Under the pieces are notes generated by a model. That model was not told the origin of the DNA and made no database searches. It worked only from the letters and a program-made list of their open reading frames with translations. A DNA stretch of 64,000 nucleotides, taken from the NCBI GenBank assembly GCA_030248295.1, contig JASANH010000246.1, forward strand, positions 35,848-99,847, written 5' to 3'. The first letter of the stretch is position 1; each line of letters begins with the position of its first letter. The translations under genes and the position numbers were made by a program. This document shows, piece after piece, positions 10,276 through 21,357 of the stretch. The stretch comes from Mesodorylaimus sp. YZB2_4 (lineage: Eukaryota > Nematoda > Enoplea > Dorylaimida > Dorylaimidae).

Positions 10276-10830
10276 CCCGATGCTGGTATAACAAAGTGAC
10301 CGACTTGTTTGAGACCATGGAAAAACAAATGAAAAAGCAGCACCCTTGGCTACCCGATTAGCTGCCTGTAAAATTCCAGTTTGACGGAATACTGAACCGA
10401 GTCACAATTTCTCTGACACATCCCGCTGATGATATTCAGTTATCCAAGGCAATGGCCTACATGTTTGGTTATGACGTGGACAGCTTTGAGGACATTTCGG
10501 ATGACCCCGGCCTGGCACCTCACCCACCCGACATGAGAGCTGGTGTTGTCAGTCTTTACGTTTACTCAGACTTGGTCGAGCATACTATTGTGGGTGACAC
10601 AGTGGCACCCCTCTTACGCACAGTGGCAGTGCAAAGCAACTTTGGCGATATCGTGGACAAAGTGTTCCAGGCTCGTCATTATGTGCCTGTTCTGAAAAAG
10701 GACTTTGACACGACAGAAATTGAAATAAAGACGGATCAAAATCGTGTTTAGGACATTCAATTCGGCAAGACTATTGTCAAGCTACACTTCCGTCGCCGCA
10801 GAGCAGGAATTTTTGTATAAATTATGTGGT
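10276..10830 (+). pseudogene. Penton-like / minor capsid protein, 3' part
   Basis: Coding sequence resumes immediately after the right AATT. The open frame at 10452-10751 contains GVVSLYVYSDLVEHTIVGDT followed by VAPLLRTV and HYVPVLKKDFDT. These match the C-terminal half of the Polinton penton-like protein (YVYCDLVE-x-QIVGD-x2-APLLR and (R/H)YVPL-x3-FDTIEIDI). A frame change lies near 10290, a stop at 10749, and the terminal part IVKLHFRRRR is in frame after that stop. The gene was therefore already decaying in addition to the insertion. Confidence 0.83.
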
Positions 10831-10886
10831 TTACTGGTGTTTTATTATTGTTGCTCATTGTTGTCGCAGAAAGCAGCTGGAAATCA

Positions 10887-11347
10887 TGAATTACGACAAT
10901 CCTGACTTTTGGTTGGCTTCTTATCGTCAGCAAGCTGTGCAAAGCGGTCACGGGTTGGATGGATTTCGTGGATCACCGTACCAACGTGGTGCTGGTCTGG
11001 GCAGCTGGTTCAAATCCCTCTTTAGCATGGCTGTACCAGTGCCGAAACAAGCAGCGAAAACTACAGCGAGACGCGTGGGCAAGCAGGCGCTTGCAGCTAT
11101 TGGACAAGTAGCTGCTGATGTATCGAGTGGAAAGGACTTCAAGGAATCATTGCTCAGTCGAGGCAAAGAAGCGGCATTAGATGTTCTGAATAAAACAGCT
11201 GCAAACGGATTCCAAAACAGCAGTGGATTAGGTGTTAGACAACTCAGAATAACTATTAGATTGCCTTTAAAAAGGAAAGCTAAATCAAGAAAGAACAGTG
11301 CAGTGAAAAGGCGTCGCCTAGTGAAGTCGGATATCTTCAGTCAATAA
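10887..11347 (+). CDS. Core-like / membrane-lytic type protein of Polinton 1
   Basis: The frame begins around MNYDNPDFWLASYRQQ and contains FRGSPYQRGAGLGSWFKSLF. An alanine- and lysine-rich helix follows, then the segment GKDFKESLLSRGKEAA and a very basic C-terminus. The PYQRG-x-GLGS-x-F-x2-LF-x-MA-x-P motif is standard in the Polinton protein encoded just before the major capsid gene and resembles adenovirus minor core or lytic proteins. It is about 153 residues and open to its stop at 11345. Confidence 0.75.
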
Positions 11348-11353
11348 AACAGA

Positions 11354-12684
11354 ATGAAGCGTTTTATCGATTCCCATTCTATAGCAAGCACCAGGAGTGA
11401 ATTGGATTTATTTTCTATTCTGGCAACTCAGGTGGCTATTTAACGTTCATTTTGTGATGTTATCCACACGAGCAATCCAGTCACCAATGAGGGACCTTTT
11501 GAATTTCGTTTTCCCGCTGATTCGAATTTTGTGCATTTGTGTAAGCGCTATGTTTATTTCCAGCTGCGAATTGTCAGAGCTGACGGTGCTGCTGTTGGGG
11601 CGAATGATCCGAGGGTGGCACTCATAAACGTTATTGGTAAAACATTTTCAAACAGGCCAAACTTTATTTGAACTCCAAGCTGATTTACGACAGCGGCGAT
11701 ATTTATCACTTGCGCGCCTACTTGGAAACTGAATTGAATTATGGTTCTGACGCGAAATCATCCTTTCTAAGCTCTGCTTTGTACGCGAAAGAAGCTGGTG
11801 CCAATGCTATTGTGAATTCTGAAAATAACCCTGGTTTTGACGAAAGGGCTAATCGGTTCGCAAACAGTCAGTGGGTCGAAGCTATGGCCCCACTGCACGT
11901 GGACCTCATGAATCAGGACCGCCTGCTATTGCCTCACACGGACGTCCGAATTGAGCTGCACAGAAACATTGACTCATTGCTCTTGATGTGCTTTCAAGCT
12001 AACTCTCCCGCCTATAAACTGGAAGTACGAGAAATGAAGATGATTGTTCAAAAAGTGGAGGTGTTGGAAAGCGTGCATCTAGCTTTAAAATCCACTTTTT
12101 CTCAATACACTGCCAAGTACCCATTGCGACGAGCCGTTGTCACCAGCTTACACGTTACTCAGCAAAGGCGTGTCACACCTACTAACAGCATTCTTCAAGG
12201 CCAGATACCCCGCCGAATGATCATTTGCTGCTGCGATCAGGATGCTTATCATGGCACTATTAATAAAAGTCCATTTGTGTTTCAACCATAAGCCATTCAG
12301 TCGATAAAAGTTACAGCTGGCGGACAGACATTTCCTGCTCATCCATTCCGCTGAATTTTGGATTGGATTGGATTTTAACAATCATCATTTTCTGCAAGCA
12401 TACACTTCACTGTTTCAAGCATTGGGCATAGCTTATGACAATCGTGGAAATGGCATAACACGCGGGGACTTTGAAACTTCGCACTGCTTTTTTGCATTCG
12501 ATTTATCCTCTGACTCGGATGACAGTGGACACTGGGATACCATAAAAAAGGCACCACCTCAGTCGAGATTCAGTTTGGTCAGAACTTGCCTGCTGGCGGT
12601 GTTCAAGTTATAGTGTATGCCGAGTTTGATAATTTATTGTCAATCGACCGAAATCGCGTGGCCCATTTTGATTACACGGCTTGA
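11354..12684 (+). pseudogene. Polinton major capsid protein (double jelly-roll), frameshifted
   Basis: The N-terminal block starts at 11354 with MKRFIDSHS and SELDLFSIL. The next block, EGPFEFRFPADSNFVHL, is in another frame. The best conserved part is the open frame 11668-12291, with DSGDIYHLRAYLETELNYG, TAKYPLRRAVVTSLHV and PRRMIICCCDQDAYHG. The C-terminal block, NLPAGGVQVIVYAEFDNLL, ends at 12684. At least three frame changes occur (near 11430, 11650 and 12560), so no full product is possible. The protein builds the capsid shell in Mavericks and adintoviruses. Confidence 0.88.
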
Positions 12685-12686
12685 AC

Positions 12687-13130
12687 ATGGATACTGTGGA
12701 GCTGACATACATTCTGGGCAAGGACCCTTTCACGAAACTGAACTTTGTCGGCGTTTTCCCTGCTGATCACCTGAAGTCTCCCACTGTAAAGACACGCCCC
12801 GCCTGTTTGGTCGTCAATTCTGACCCTAGTTGGAAACCGGGCGCACATTGGCTGGCAATTTTTATTACGCACAACGGCCAATTGGAATTTTCCGATTCTT
12901 ATGGACAGTATCCACGCAATTACCCAAATGGTATACGAATTTTTGAAGCAACAGGATGAATTTTGCAAACTGAACAACAGTCAATGGCAAGGCCCATCGT
13001 TAAGCACTTGCGGACAATTTTGCTTGTATTTCTTGTTGTGGAGATGTTGAGGCGTCAGTTTTGAGAAAATCATGCATAAGTTCAGTAATAACCAAGAAAC
13101 AAATGATTTTCTGGTTACCTTTTGTAAATG
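12687..13130 (+). pseudogene. Adenain-type cysteine protease of Polinton 1, broken
   Basis: The frame 12687-12959 contains CLVVNSDPSWKPGAHWLAIF followed by EFSDSYGQYP. The DPSWKPG-x-HWL and EF-x-DSYG motifs supply the His and acidic residues of adenovirus-type maturation proteases. The Cys block (LSTCGQFCLYFLLWRC) is read in a different frame near 13010, and an in-frame TGA follows it. Two lesions therefore separate the catalytic residues from each other and from the tail. Such proteases trim capsid and core proteins during maturation. The gene starts 3 bases after the capsid gene stop. Confidence 0.85.
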
Positions 13131-13510
13131 GATTGTTTGATAAGAGTACTTGTGTGCATGATGTCGATTATGTTGTCAACCAGTGCTGCAAGGCTAGACT
13201 TTGTTTGCATGGTCATCAACCCTAATAAACATGAATAACTTGTACATTCATCCTGTGAATAAAGTGTACCTAGTACACATTTCATATGATCGAATTTAAG
13301 AACGAAAGCACAGGCACGAAATTGCGGGATCACATTATGCAAAGTCGTGCTGAGCAAAACTAAAATCAAATCAAGGAAGCTCCAAAAATTTAATCGAGCG
13401 AATGCATGCCATAAAACAAACGTAGAAATAAAGCGATGAAAATAAGGCGCATTTCGAGCCAAAAATCAGAGTACAAGGCGAACAAAGCCGAAAAAAGAAG
13501 CTTATTTAAT
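13131..13510. other. Gap between Polinton 1 and the F-box gene
   Basis: The right edge of the Polinton should fall here. I could not identify a terminal repeat or target duplication. The sequence is AT-rich with no convincing gene. Confidence 0.4.
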
Positions 13511-13514
13511 AAGC

Positions 13515-14504
13515 TTACTCGTTTTCTTCTTCACCCCCACCATCGGCTACGGCATCCTCAATCGCCATGATAAAATACTCATCCGCATCGAGCGGTTTAT
13601 TGAAGTCGTCGTCGTTGTCCAACTCGGACTCGCTTAAATCATCCTCAGCTTCCAACACGACCACAAGACCGTGGTGAAATTTCACCATCATGCAGATGTT
13701 AGCAGGATGGTGATGGAGTTGAAATTCCATGTTCGATAGGTCAGGGTAGACACTGCCGAACGTATTGATTTTGAGAACTAGTCCCCGGCCAGCTTGTTGG
13801 GCGTTGCTTTGGGTGATCAACTGGCCCGTGATACCATAGCAGTTGATCAGTTGCAGAATTCGAATGTTCGGATTGTCGGCGATAAAGCTGGCGATAGCGA
13901 CGTTGCCGAGCATGGTACAGCTGAGGGTAACATCCGTAATCGTTGATGGTAAAAAATGAACCAGACCAGAGGCAGTTCGATTGAGGACGAGTGTCGAGCA
14001 CTGCGAAAAGTGTTGAAGCAGTGGCATAACGTCAAAATTAGTCAGTAGTTGACCACCAATGGCGAGTCTTGTGGTGCTCGGATTGGTTCGGGTCAGAAGG
14101 ACTTCTTGAATGGCAGGCGGCGGCTCATTGTGGATGGCAATACCTTTAGTCGACATCCTCGCCAACAACTGTCGAAGAGCGTGACTGGCTACCTCCGCTG
14201 CCGCCGGCCTATAGTTGAAAACGATACAGGTGATGGGTATCGGTTGATTCCAAAAATTAATAGCCTGGATTCGCCCCCCGTCGCTTGTAGATTTCGAATT
14301 CAACTGGAACACCCCCATAGCGCAAACCAGACAAGCTGGAAATGCACAGATTCCACGATTTCAGTTGACCAAATAAGTTGGGGGGGGGGAGCCAATTGCA
14401 AAGCATCGCTGATACGTTCTGACGCACTTTCCAGACGAAGGCGAATTAACAGACAAGTACTGCATAATCAGCAGTATCAATTCGACGGGGAGTTGGTCGA
14501 TCAT
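13515..14504 (-). CDS. F-box protein with C-terminal acidic tail (frame broken once)
   Basis: The putative start is the ATG at 14504, and the first residues (MIDQLPVELILLIMQYLSV) are a clear F-box. A 267-residue open frame (14318-13515) follows. It has hydrophobic repeats resembling irregular leucine-rich repeats (ITDVTLSCTMLGNVAI, NPNIRILQLINCYGI) and ends in an Asp/Glu-rich tail. The F-box frame and the long frame do not join directly. A run of nine G on the + strand at about 14383 lies between them, so a homopolymer error or a frameshift is likely. F-box proteins recruit substrates to SCF ubiquitin ligases. It could be a host gene or cargo of the adjoining element. Confidence 0.62.
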
Positions 14505-14539
14505 TTTTTAAGAAAATCACCGAGTCTACCGAAATGAGG

Positions 14540-15170
14540 AAGAGAGAGAGAGAGCTCCTTGAGTAGGGTCTTCGCTCGGCTACCTCTAGATGTTTTCCCA
14601 TCTAAGTCTCATCTTCCCATAACGGTCCTTAGCCGATAAGTTGGCGCCTGTTAGATATTTTGGACTGTCTCCTATTTCAAATTCTGCGCTGTTTGTTAGC
14701 TGGATTGTTTCCCATTACGCCAAATATGTGCAATCAACATGTCCTTAAGTCTGCTCCCAGACTCTTTTTACTGTGCTGGCTATCTGGGGGGTAAGCATGA
14801 GCTGATGCTCTAAACGATAAATACCCAACTTTCTTAGTCCAGTATTCCTATTGCTGGTCCGACCGTACAGTTTTGGTTTCCATTATGGTCACCTATGTAT
14901 GTACGGTTCTCTGAATCATGGTGTTTTCCCAAGACGGCTGGGTAGCACGTACCAGCTACCGCCAACCACCTTCTCGCTTGTACATCTAGGTCATGTTTTC
15001 AGCCAGCTTCTGTATAGATGCCACACAAGCTGGCTTCATTACGTATGCGTGGTGTGGTTTACCTGGCTTGGGAAAATGAGGGAGGAAAAAAGTAGGCGGA
15101 GTCGACTGTCTGGAAAACGGGGGCAGTCTGGGTATACATTACATTGGCCTACCTATTTCCCATGCAAGAA
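14540..15170. other. Intergenic, nothing recognised
   Basis: No gene, RNA or element was recognised. A (GA)n run occurs at about 14540-14552. Confidence 0.4.
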
Positions 15171-15238
15171 TATGTTTTGTACAGGGGTATGTTTCGTACA
15201 GGGGTATGTTTTGTTCAGGGGTATGCTTTGCATAGGGG
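15171..15238 (+). repeat. Tandem repeat, 4 x 17 bp
   Basis: Four copies of a 17-bp unit close to TATGTTTTGTACAGGGG lie head to tail with a few substitutions. Its role is unknown. Confidence 0.85.
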
Positions 15239-15338
15239 TATCTTATATCAATGCCTATACTTATTTCACTGCACCCCAAAGAGACCTGGATGACTACTCG
15301 CAAACCCGTAAATAATCAGTTATCGACGCACGTAAATT

Positions 15339-16905
15339 TCAAATCGATAAAGGAAAAATTTTAGACTTGGGCGCCGAATTAGGCCAACCTGACTGCACAT
15401 ATCGAATGATTCCAGTCAACTGCTTGTTCTTCAGGGTCACCTTACGAACTTGCTGGATAGTAATTAGAAGGTTAGAACTCTTTTTCAAAACCGCAATCAA
15501 CTGTGGAGTGCCGTCCACTGGCAAGCATGGATCAGAAATCGATAGAAGAGGATTTCTTGTCAGAAAATAATCAGCATTCGCGTGATCCTTTCTTGGGCGA
15601 TATTTTAGGTGGAATTCATAAGTCATTAGAATGATAGCCCAACGATGAAATCGGGAAGCTTAAACGGACTCAATGTGTCGCTTTGGTCCTAGCATCACCA
15701 ATAATGGCTTATGGTCAGTTACTAAATCGAACTGACGACCATATAAATAGCGACGAAATTCCTTGACCCAAAAAATTGATGCAAGTGCCTCTCGCCTAAT
15801 CTTTGAATACTTGCAATCCGCTGGCGACAATTTCTTGGATGCGAAGGCGATAGGACGCTGTGAACCGTCAGGCATATAATGAAACAGAACAGCACCGATG
15901 TTAACACTGGACGCATCACAATCCAAACCAGGAGGCATTTTGAAGTCATAGTGAACCAGGACAGAATTTGAAGTAATCGAATAACGCAAAGTCACAAATG
16001 CCTTTTCACTCTTATTGACCCATTCCCAGAGAACGTCCTTCTTTAATTTTTCATGCAAAGCAGCAGAAATAATAGAAAAATTGGGAATGGATTTGCTGTA
16101 GTACGCCATTAAACCAAGAAAGCTGTGCAATCGTCCTGGACTGTCCGGAATCAGCACATTTTTTAAGGCTTCAATCTTATCAGGCAATAAGGGCAATCCA
16201 GTCGAATTAATAAGGTGACCCAAGTATTCCAAAGATCGGACCCTAACAATGCACTTGCTCTTTTTTAAACGAGAACCTTTATCTTGTAATTGAAGTAATA
16301 CCTTACGCAAACGGACATCGTGCTCCTCTCGCGTTGCACCACCGACGAGAATGTCATCGAGATACGAATGTGCACCTTCTAAACCTGAAATCGCGCGTTC
16401 AATGACGTGCTCGAATAAGCCAGGTGCGAAACTGACTCCGAACGGCAGACGATTATATCGAAATAAACCCTTGTGCGTTATGATTACCACTGCCTTCTTT
16501 GCCTCCTCCTCCAGTTCCACTTGAAGGTACGCATCAGCCTAATATAATTTCGAAAATACCTTGCACCCAGCCAAGGAAGCGAACAATTCCTCACTGGTCG
16601 GCAATGGGTACCAATCAGCTGGATAGCACAAGGATAGGTACAAATAGCTGGATTCAAAGTGAGGCGAAAATCAACGCGAATACGGATGGAACCATCTGGT
16701 TTCTGAACTGGGACAATCGGAGCAGCTTAATCAGAACGAAGAGTCGGCTCAATAACACCTATGCGCTGCAGTCTGTCCAAGTTCTCCTCAATTTCAGCTT
16801 TCAAGGCGAATGGGACTGGACGGGGTTTATAGAATCGTGGAACAGCATCAGGGCGAAACTCAATATGGGCGCGGACATCCTTGACGTGGCCCAACTCTGG
16901 CAAGA
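15339..16905 (-). pseudogene. gypsy reverse transcriptase and RNase H
   Basis: The RT N-terminal fingers are at 16905-16727. The main open frame (16520-15660) contains FRYNRLPFGVSFAPGLFEHV, the catalytic SYLDDILVGG and the RNase H start PGLDCDASSVNIGAVL, ending in the DHKPLL block. A nonsense codon sits just before the ADAYLQVEL block at about 16540, and the 15660-15620 junction is also broken. Integrase is absent. Confidence 0.88.
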
Positions 16906-16923
16906 ACAATTAGGAGCCCTCAA

Positions 16924-17226
16924 TTAGCAGAAGATCTTTTTCCAGTCCAACTTGAAAATGGCAAGCAAATCTCGACTGAAAATGTTGCAGCCGTAATTAC
17001 TGACAACGTAAACGTCGACGGGTTTGCACGTCCCTTCGACAGTTAATGGAATACGAGCTGTGCCCAAAACCGAAAGTTGAACGCCACCATCACTACGCAA
17101 CTGCATCGTGGCCGAACTTAATTTTGGTGAGCCAATAAGACGCCATGTGGTCACATTCAAAAGACTCACTTTTGCTCCAGTATCCAACAGCATTTTAATC
17201 GAACGTGAAGAAGTCGAAGCAAACAT
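16924..17226 (-). pseudogene. gypsy retropepsin domain
   Basis: The active-site motif MLLDTGAKVSLLN and the flap/IFSRDLL region of a retroviral-type aspartic protease are visible. It lies between the zinc knuckle and the reverse transcriptase, as expected. Confidence 0.8.
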
Positions 17227-17658
17227 GAAAATTTCATCAGAATCCGATGAAATATTATCAACTGCAGCTATAGTGCCGACATCTGAAATTTGTGAAATGC
17301 CGTTACCACCACTTTAACAGGAAGGAACTTCTCTACAGACTTTGGCTGAGTGGCCTTTTTTCCCACACGATCGGCAAATATCGTTTAAATGCGGGCATTT
17401 GGGAGCCTAGTGCTCCTTAGAGCCACACCCATGACACGTGCCCTTTTGTGGCGTGCCGTAATCAGGCAACAGCGGTCTACCTTTCTGTCCGCTATTCCAT
17501 GTGTGCCCTTTAAAAGAACTGCCGTGACGCGAAATACCAAAATCGGCTTTGCGCTACGCTGAATTTGACGAAGGATGCGAATACGTTTTTTTCTTGCCTT
17601 TCGAGATACCGATCGCAGAAACAGGTGCGCTAGCCGAATTAAAAACTGGCAGGTCCCT

Positions 17659-18081
17659 TTAGACAGCTTCTATTTGCTGTGCCAAAGCTAAAGCATTGGA
17701 CCAAGACAATGTGGGCTGGGTTACCAATTTCTCCTTGATCTTAGAATTTCGCAACCCTGCAATGAACTGGCCGCGCAAAGCCCGGTTTAAGTGCTCCTCG
17801 AAATTGCAGGTCAAGGCCAATCGTTTTAGATCAGACATGGAATCAGCTACAGACTCGGTCTCATTCTGCCTGCGCTGAATAGATTTCTGCGTCTCCGCCA
17901 CCTCTAACGTTTTGGGCTTGAAATGCTCCTGTAAGGCGTGAATAAGCTTTTCCAGCTGTTTTGCGCTAAGGCTATCAGGCGCTAAGAGATTGGTGAGCAA
18001 TTGGAAATGCTCATCGCCGATAGCCGTAATGAGTGCAGGAACAGTGTCGGTACAACTCACACTGCTGACGAAACCGCTCAA
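17659..18081 (-). pseudogene. gypsy gag fragment
   Basis: The 140-residue open frame reads as a retrotransposon gag capsid. It contains QLEKLIHALQEHFKPKTLEV and FEEHLNRALRGQFIAGLRNS, typical of gypsy gag C-terminal domains. It is followed (about 17430-17320) by a CCHC zinc knuckle, CRSCGKKGHSAKVC, which is separated by at least one stop. Confidence 0.75.
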
Positions 18082-18339
18082 AGTAAACTAAAAATTTGCA
18101 GAGAAGGATTGAACAGTGTTAACGTAGGAGGAGCGTGAATCGGATCTTTTTCCAGAGGCATAGCGAGAATGACTGACTGAAAAACCTCTCAACAAGGACT
18201 TTGAAAATGGCAAGTTTGAAGTGGAATTAGCCGAAAGTCACCAAAATGTTATGTCTGAGTGGAATGTAACTATGACTGAGTTCGATGATTAGTAGCCAGA
18301 ATTACTATTGCGCAAACCTCAGACAACATTCGTACAATA

Positions 18340-19278
18340 CTAATACAAACAAGTATAGGAGCATTGTAAGGCGCCAGTCAGTCGGAAAGCACTCTGCTCA
18401 ATCATGGAAAAAACATGATATGAGAAAATTACGTGTAAGCTTGTAATCGGGATCTCAACATGCAGATTCCAGTGTTGGCGCTTACATTCTCGATTTGCTA
18501 AACTATGTAATTGCGCCATGCCATTTCCGTAAAAGGCGTCCTATTGACACTTTGAAGTTTACTGCAATGATGCATGTTGCAAATGTGCCTCAAAGCGTGT
18601 ATAATGATGAAATGCGGGTGAACGAAACCACCAATACAGCTTGGCTAACCTTTGAAAAGTGAAATGTGGCTAGCAGATACAGAATGTATTTCCATCCAGA
18701 TAAGATGTCTCAGCAGTTGATGACTGCAATGTCTCACATGTCATTGCAGTTGTAGTTGCATTTGATGTCTAGTGTGAATATGGGTGAATATTTGGGTATA
18801 TCACCAAACAAGTTCCGATTACTTGCCTGGAATATCAGCATACTTTTGGCGAGTTTTCTCTTCAGGTTTTGCCCTAAGACATCGCCAAATGGTTCCGCAA
18901 ACGAGACTCGAATGGGTCCCCACATGAATCGTTGTGCCGCCATGTCGAAAGGTGGGCGCCACATACTCGTCAACGATCCTTATAACATCTAGCAGCATTG
19001 GTGCTAGATGGAGGTGAGCAGTGTCCTGGAAGGTGTCCAAGAATTCGTTATCAGATGAGAGTCCATTTCCTTTCTTATGCTATGCATAGAAGCAAAGCTG
19101 AAGTGAGAGAAATAATAAAATCGAAGCGAAGCCGGGAAAAGCAAAAAAATCAAATTCAAAAAAATACTTTCGTTGAAACAAATGCCATAGTCACCAAGGC
19201 CACTACAATTATTTACAATTTTACTTCGAATTTTATAAAAGCAGGAGCTCACTTCTCCCATCCTCACGATATATACGT
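18340..19278. other. Interval between gypsy element and polymerase gene
   Basis: Overlapping minus-strand frames at 18734-19040 look partly protein-like but match nothing I recognise. No RNA gene was seen. Confidence 0.35.
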
Positions 19279-20415
19279 TTAAAAGGAGCAGCGAGTGAGC
19301 CCTACCTTTTCCTTAATCGCAGTTACCACACCTACATTTGGTAAAAAAGGTTTCGTTACATTATGTACATTCGTAAAAGCTAGTGGATCAGCAGCCAATA
19401 CTTTTTTATAATTTCCGAATGTTAAAGCTGCTGCATTGACTGTGGTTAGCTGAACTCCCTTTGTCTATGGATGTTCCTCGCCTGGACTAGACATAGCACT
19501 GAAACAGGTAATAGTTAGTTTGGGGGAGTTTGTACAGCACAGTACAGCAATCACTTACCTTGGGATTCAGACCAGCAAAGTTGGATCCTTGCTTTTTCAA
19601 CTTAAAGCGACCAGGCTCGCGTTCGTGTAATGGATTTGTCTTGTCCACAAGCCATTTGACCTTCAGGCGTTGCCATTCGTCTCGTTTTCCAGGCAGCACA
19701 ATGTCATCGAGGAAAGGTGCTGCAATTGCCATTCGAAACTGAAAAAATTTCAAGTAAACAATGATGTCTACGCAATACAACATTACAATTACCGAGTCTG
19801 TATCACCTTCTGACAATGTCCATCGTTTTCGGTTTGAATATGGAATGAGTACAGTGTACATAAAGTCCAGCATTGTCTTTTCAGCGTTACCATATATGGA
19901 CAAATCTGAAATTAAAACCTAAATTATTCTTGAAATTTAGTTGGCATAAAACTTACCAATTACAGTTGGTAGCTAGAAGATATGCTTCTCCGGTTTTCTA
20001 TGGAGTTTGAAACTGTTGTTGGAGATGGCTACTTTACATACATGGAATGGGTCATTGGCCGCCTTCATTGCCTTTTTCTTATCAGCCTAGATAATAAATC
20101 GCCTAGAGCGGTACCTTCACCAATCGTTATGTTTCGGGTCTGGACAACTGTCCTCTTTTTGCAAAGAAACTTGAACCTGATTACCAGGCAGACGCATGAA
20201 CCAGAGCTGAGCATCATTGCTGCTATTAAGAGCATCGTGATGATGCTAAAAATATCTTAAACGTTGGCTTATAGATCGGAACTTGTGAGTTGGTTTTACC
20301 TTTTTTCATTTCCTGATTCGTGGCTACTATATGGTTTCTGGTTGTAGCTATGGTCTTCCGATTTGTCCTTATGGGATCCAGCGTTAATGTCATCGAATTC
20401 TTCATCCGCGTTCCT
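19279..20415 (-). CDS. Family B DNA polymerase, C-terminal exons (multi-intron)
   Basis: Splice signals and phases agree for exons 19905-19793, 19738-19559 and 19464-19279. A 16-nt microexon (19972-19957) and an exon ending near 20023 precede them. The 19905-19793 exon ends in the polymerase motif C (GDTDS). The next exon has the conserved REPGRFKLKKQG block seen in Polinton-type and related polymerases. The stop is at 19279. Introns are 54-94 nt. Further coding-like exons continue upstream to about 20415, including an acidic stretch, but their joins are unclear. The exonuclease and palm motif A were not found. It replicates element DNA if complete. Confidence 0.65.
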
Positions 20416-20639
20416 AAACAGGTGAGCGATCATTTGTCTCAATTTCTAGTGTGCGGAAATTAACTCTCACCTACATGTTTTTTTTTCGCTGTATGCGTAG
20501 GGATGTACGATTTTCTCAAAGAATCTATGTAAAACCCTTTTTTGAAAAAAAGTTTTTAGTCTTTCTGGTCTTACCTTTCCCACAATTTTATAAAATATGT
20601 CACATTACAGCATAATTGCGGACCCTTTTCATTGGTCAT

Positions 20640-20825
20640 CAGGGGCGGTGGTAAGCTCGGAGGCTTTGGAGAGAAAAATGTCGATATTTGATGTGGTGTG
20701 GGTTACGATCGTGAGGTTAGAGGCTCTGGAAAGAAAAATGTCGATGTCTGAGGTGGTGTGGGAGACGTTCGTGAGCTTAGAGGCTTTGGAGAGAAAAATG
20801 TCGATGTCTGAGGTGGTGTGAGAGA
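20640..20825 (-). repeat. 60-bp tandem repeats encoding a Pro/Ser/Thr stalk
   Basis: Three 60-bp units are present. On the minus strand they encode repeats of the type TPPQTSTFFSPKPLSSRTS. They lie within exon 3 of gene A. The pattern is typical of extended, possibly O-glycosylated stalks. Confidence 0.75.
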
Positions 20826-21357
20826 CGACGGTGAGGATTCGGGTGTTGGCAATTTTAAGGCTGTGGCGTGTGTAGGAGGGATTTTGGCTGGCTCTGATGT
20901 TGAGGACTCTTTTGTCGCAGGCATAGGCACGGTAGAAAATATTACTGCCCTGGAAGTTCAGATCGAAAGTTTTCCTATTTAGTATTGTCGCGACGGAGCG
21001 CGATGAATTCAACGCTCACATTACAGCCCAAGAGGAGCATCGTCGATCCGTGACTTTCGATTTGACTCTTTTCCTCTTTTATGCCTAGTTCGCTCTCCTG
21101 TGGCTCATTCTTCGTTCTGTCTCCAACCAGAGTGGTCGCCTGCTTATCTTTGTCTGTAAAAGACAGTGTAACGAAGCTGTGATATATTAAGTCTCTCTCC
21201 TCTAGCCGACCTGAGCAGTCGGTCCTCTCGTCGCTCTCTTCAACTACGCTTCCACAACGCTCCTCTCGCTACAAGTGGTAGCATCGAACGTGGTTTCCAT
21301 CTACGATCTTCGCCCCGCCCTTCGTCGACTGGTACGTCCGGAAGGCGGCGGTGCAGT

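Larger units (their letters stand above)
1..13150 (+). mobile_element. Decayed Polinton/Maverick (endogenous dsDNA virus-like element 1)
   Basis: A run of + strand genes matches the Polinton/Maverick set: packaging ATPase, pX-like core protein, rve integrase, penton-like capsid protein, a second core-like protein, double-jelly-roll major capsid protein and adenain-type cysteine protease. Several genes carry frameshifts or stops, so this is a relic. No family B polymerase is seen inside these limits, so it was lost or lies left of the window. No terminal inverted repeat was found; the right edge is placed just after the protease. A 5.8-kb nested insertion splits the penton-like gene. Published adintovirus and Maverick genomes have the same gene content (family knowledge). 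Confidence 0.88.
15340..18328 (-). mobile_element. Ty3/gypsy retrotransposon (Mag-like), 3'-truncated
   Basis: Reading on the minus strand, an 82-bp candidate LTR (18328-18247) runs from TGTTGTCTGAGG to CTCAGACATAACA, with short inverted ends. A primer-binding-type TGGTGACTTTCGG follows two bases later. Then come gag, zinc knuckle, retropepsin, reverse transcriptase and RNase H in the usual order. The integrase and the second LTR are missing, so the 3' end is truncated near 15340. Very short LTRs are known in the Mag clade. Stops interrupt several domains. Confidence 0.8.

Noticed and set aside
20629..21012. 127-residue minus-strand frame over the 60-bp repeats
   Set aside because: Its N-terminal part lies inside the BEL LTR and intron; the alternative frame (Pro/Ser/Thr stalk) fits the splice acceptor and gene A plan.
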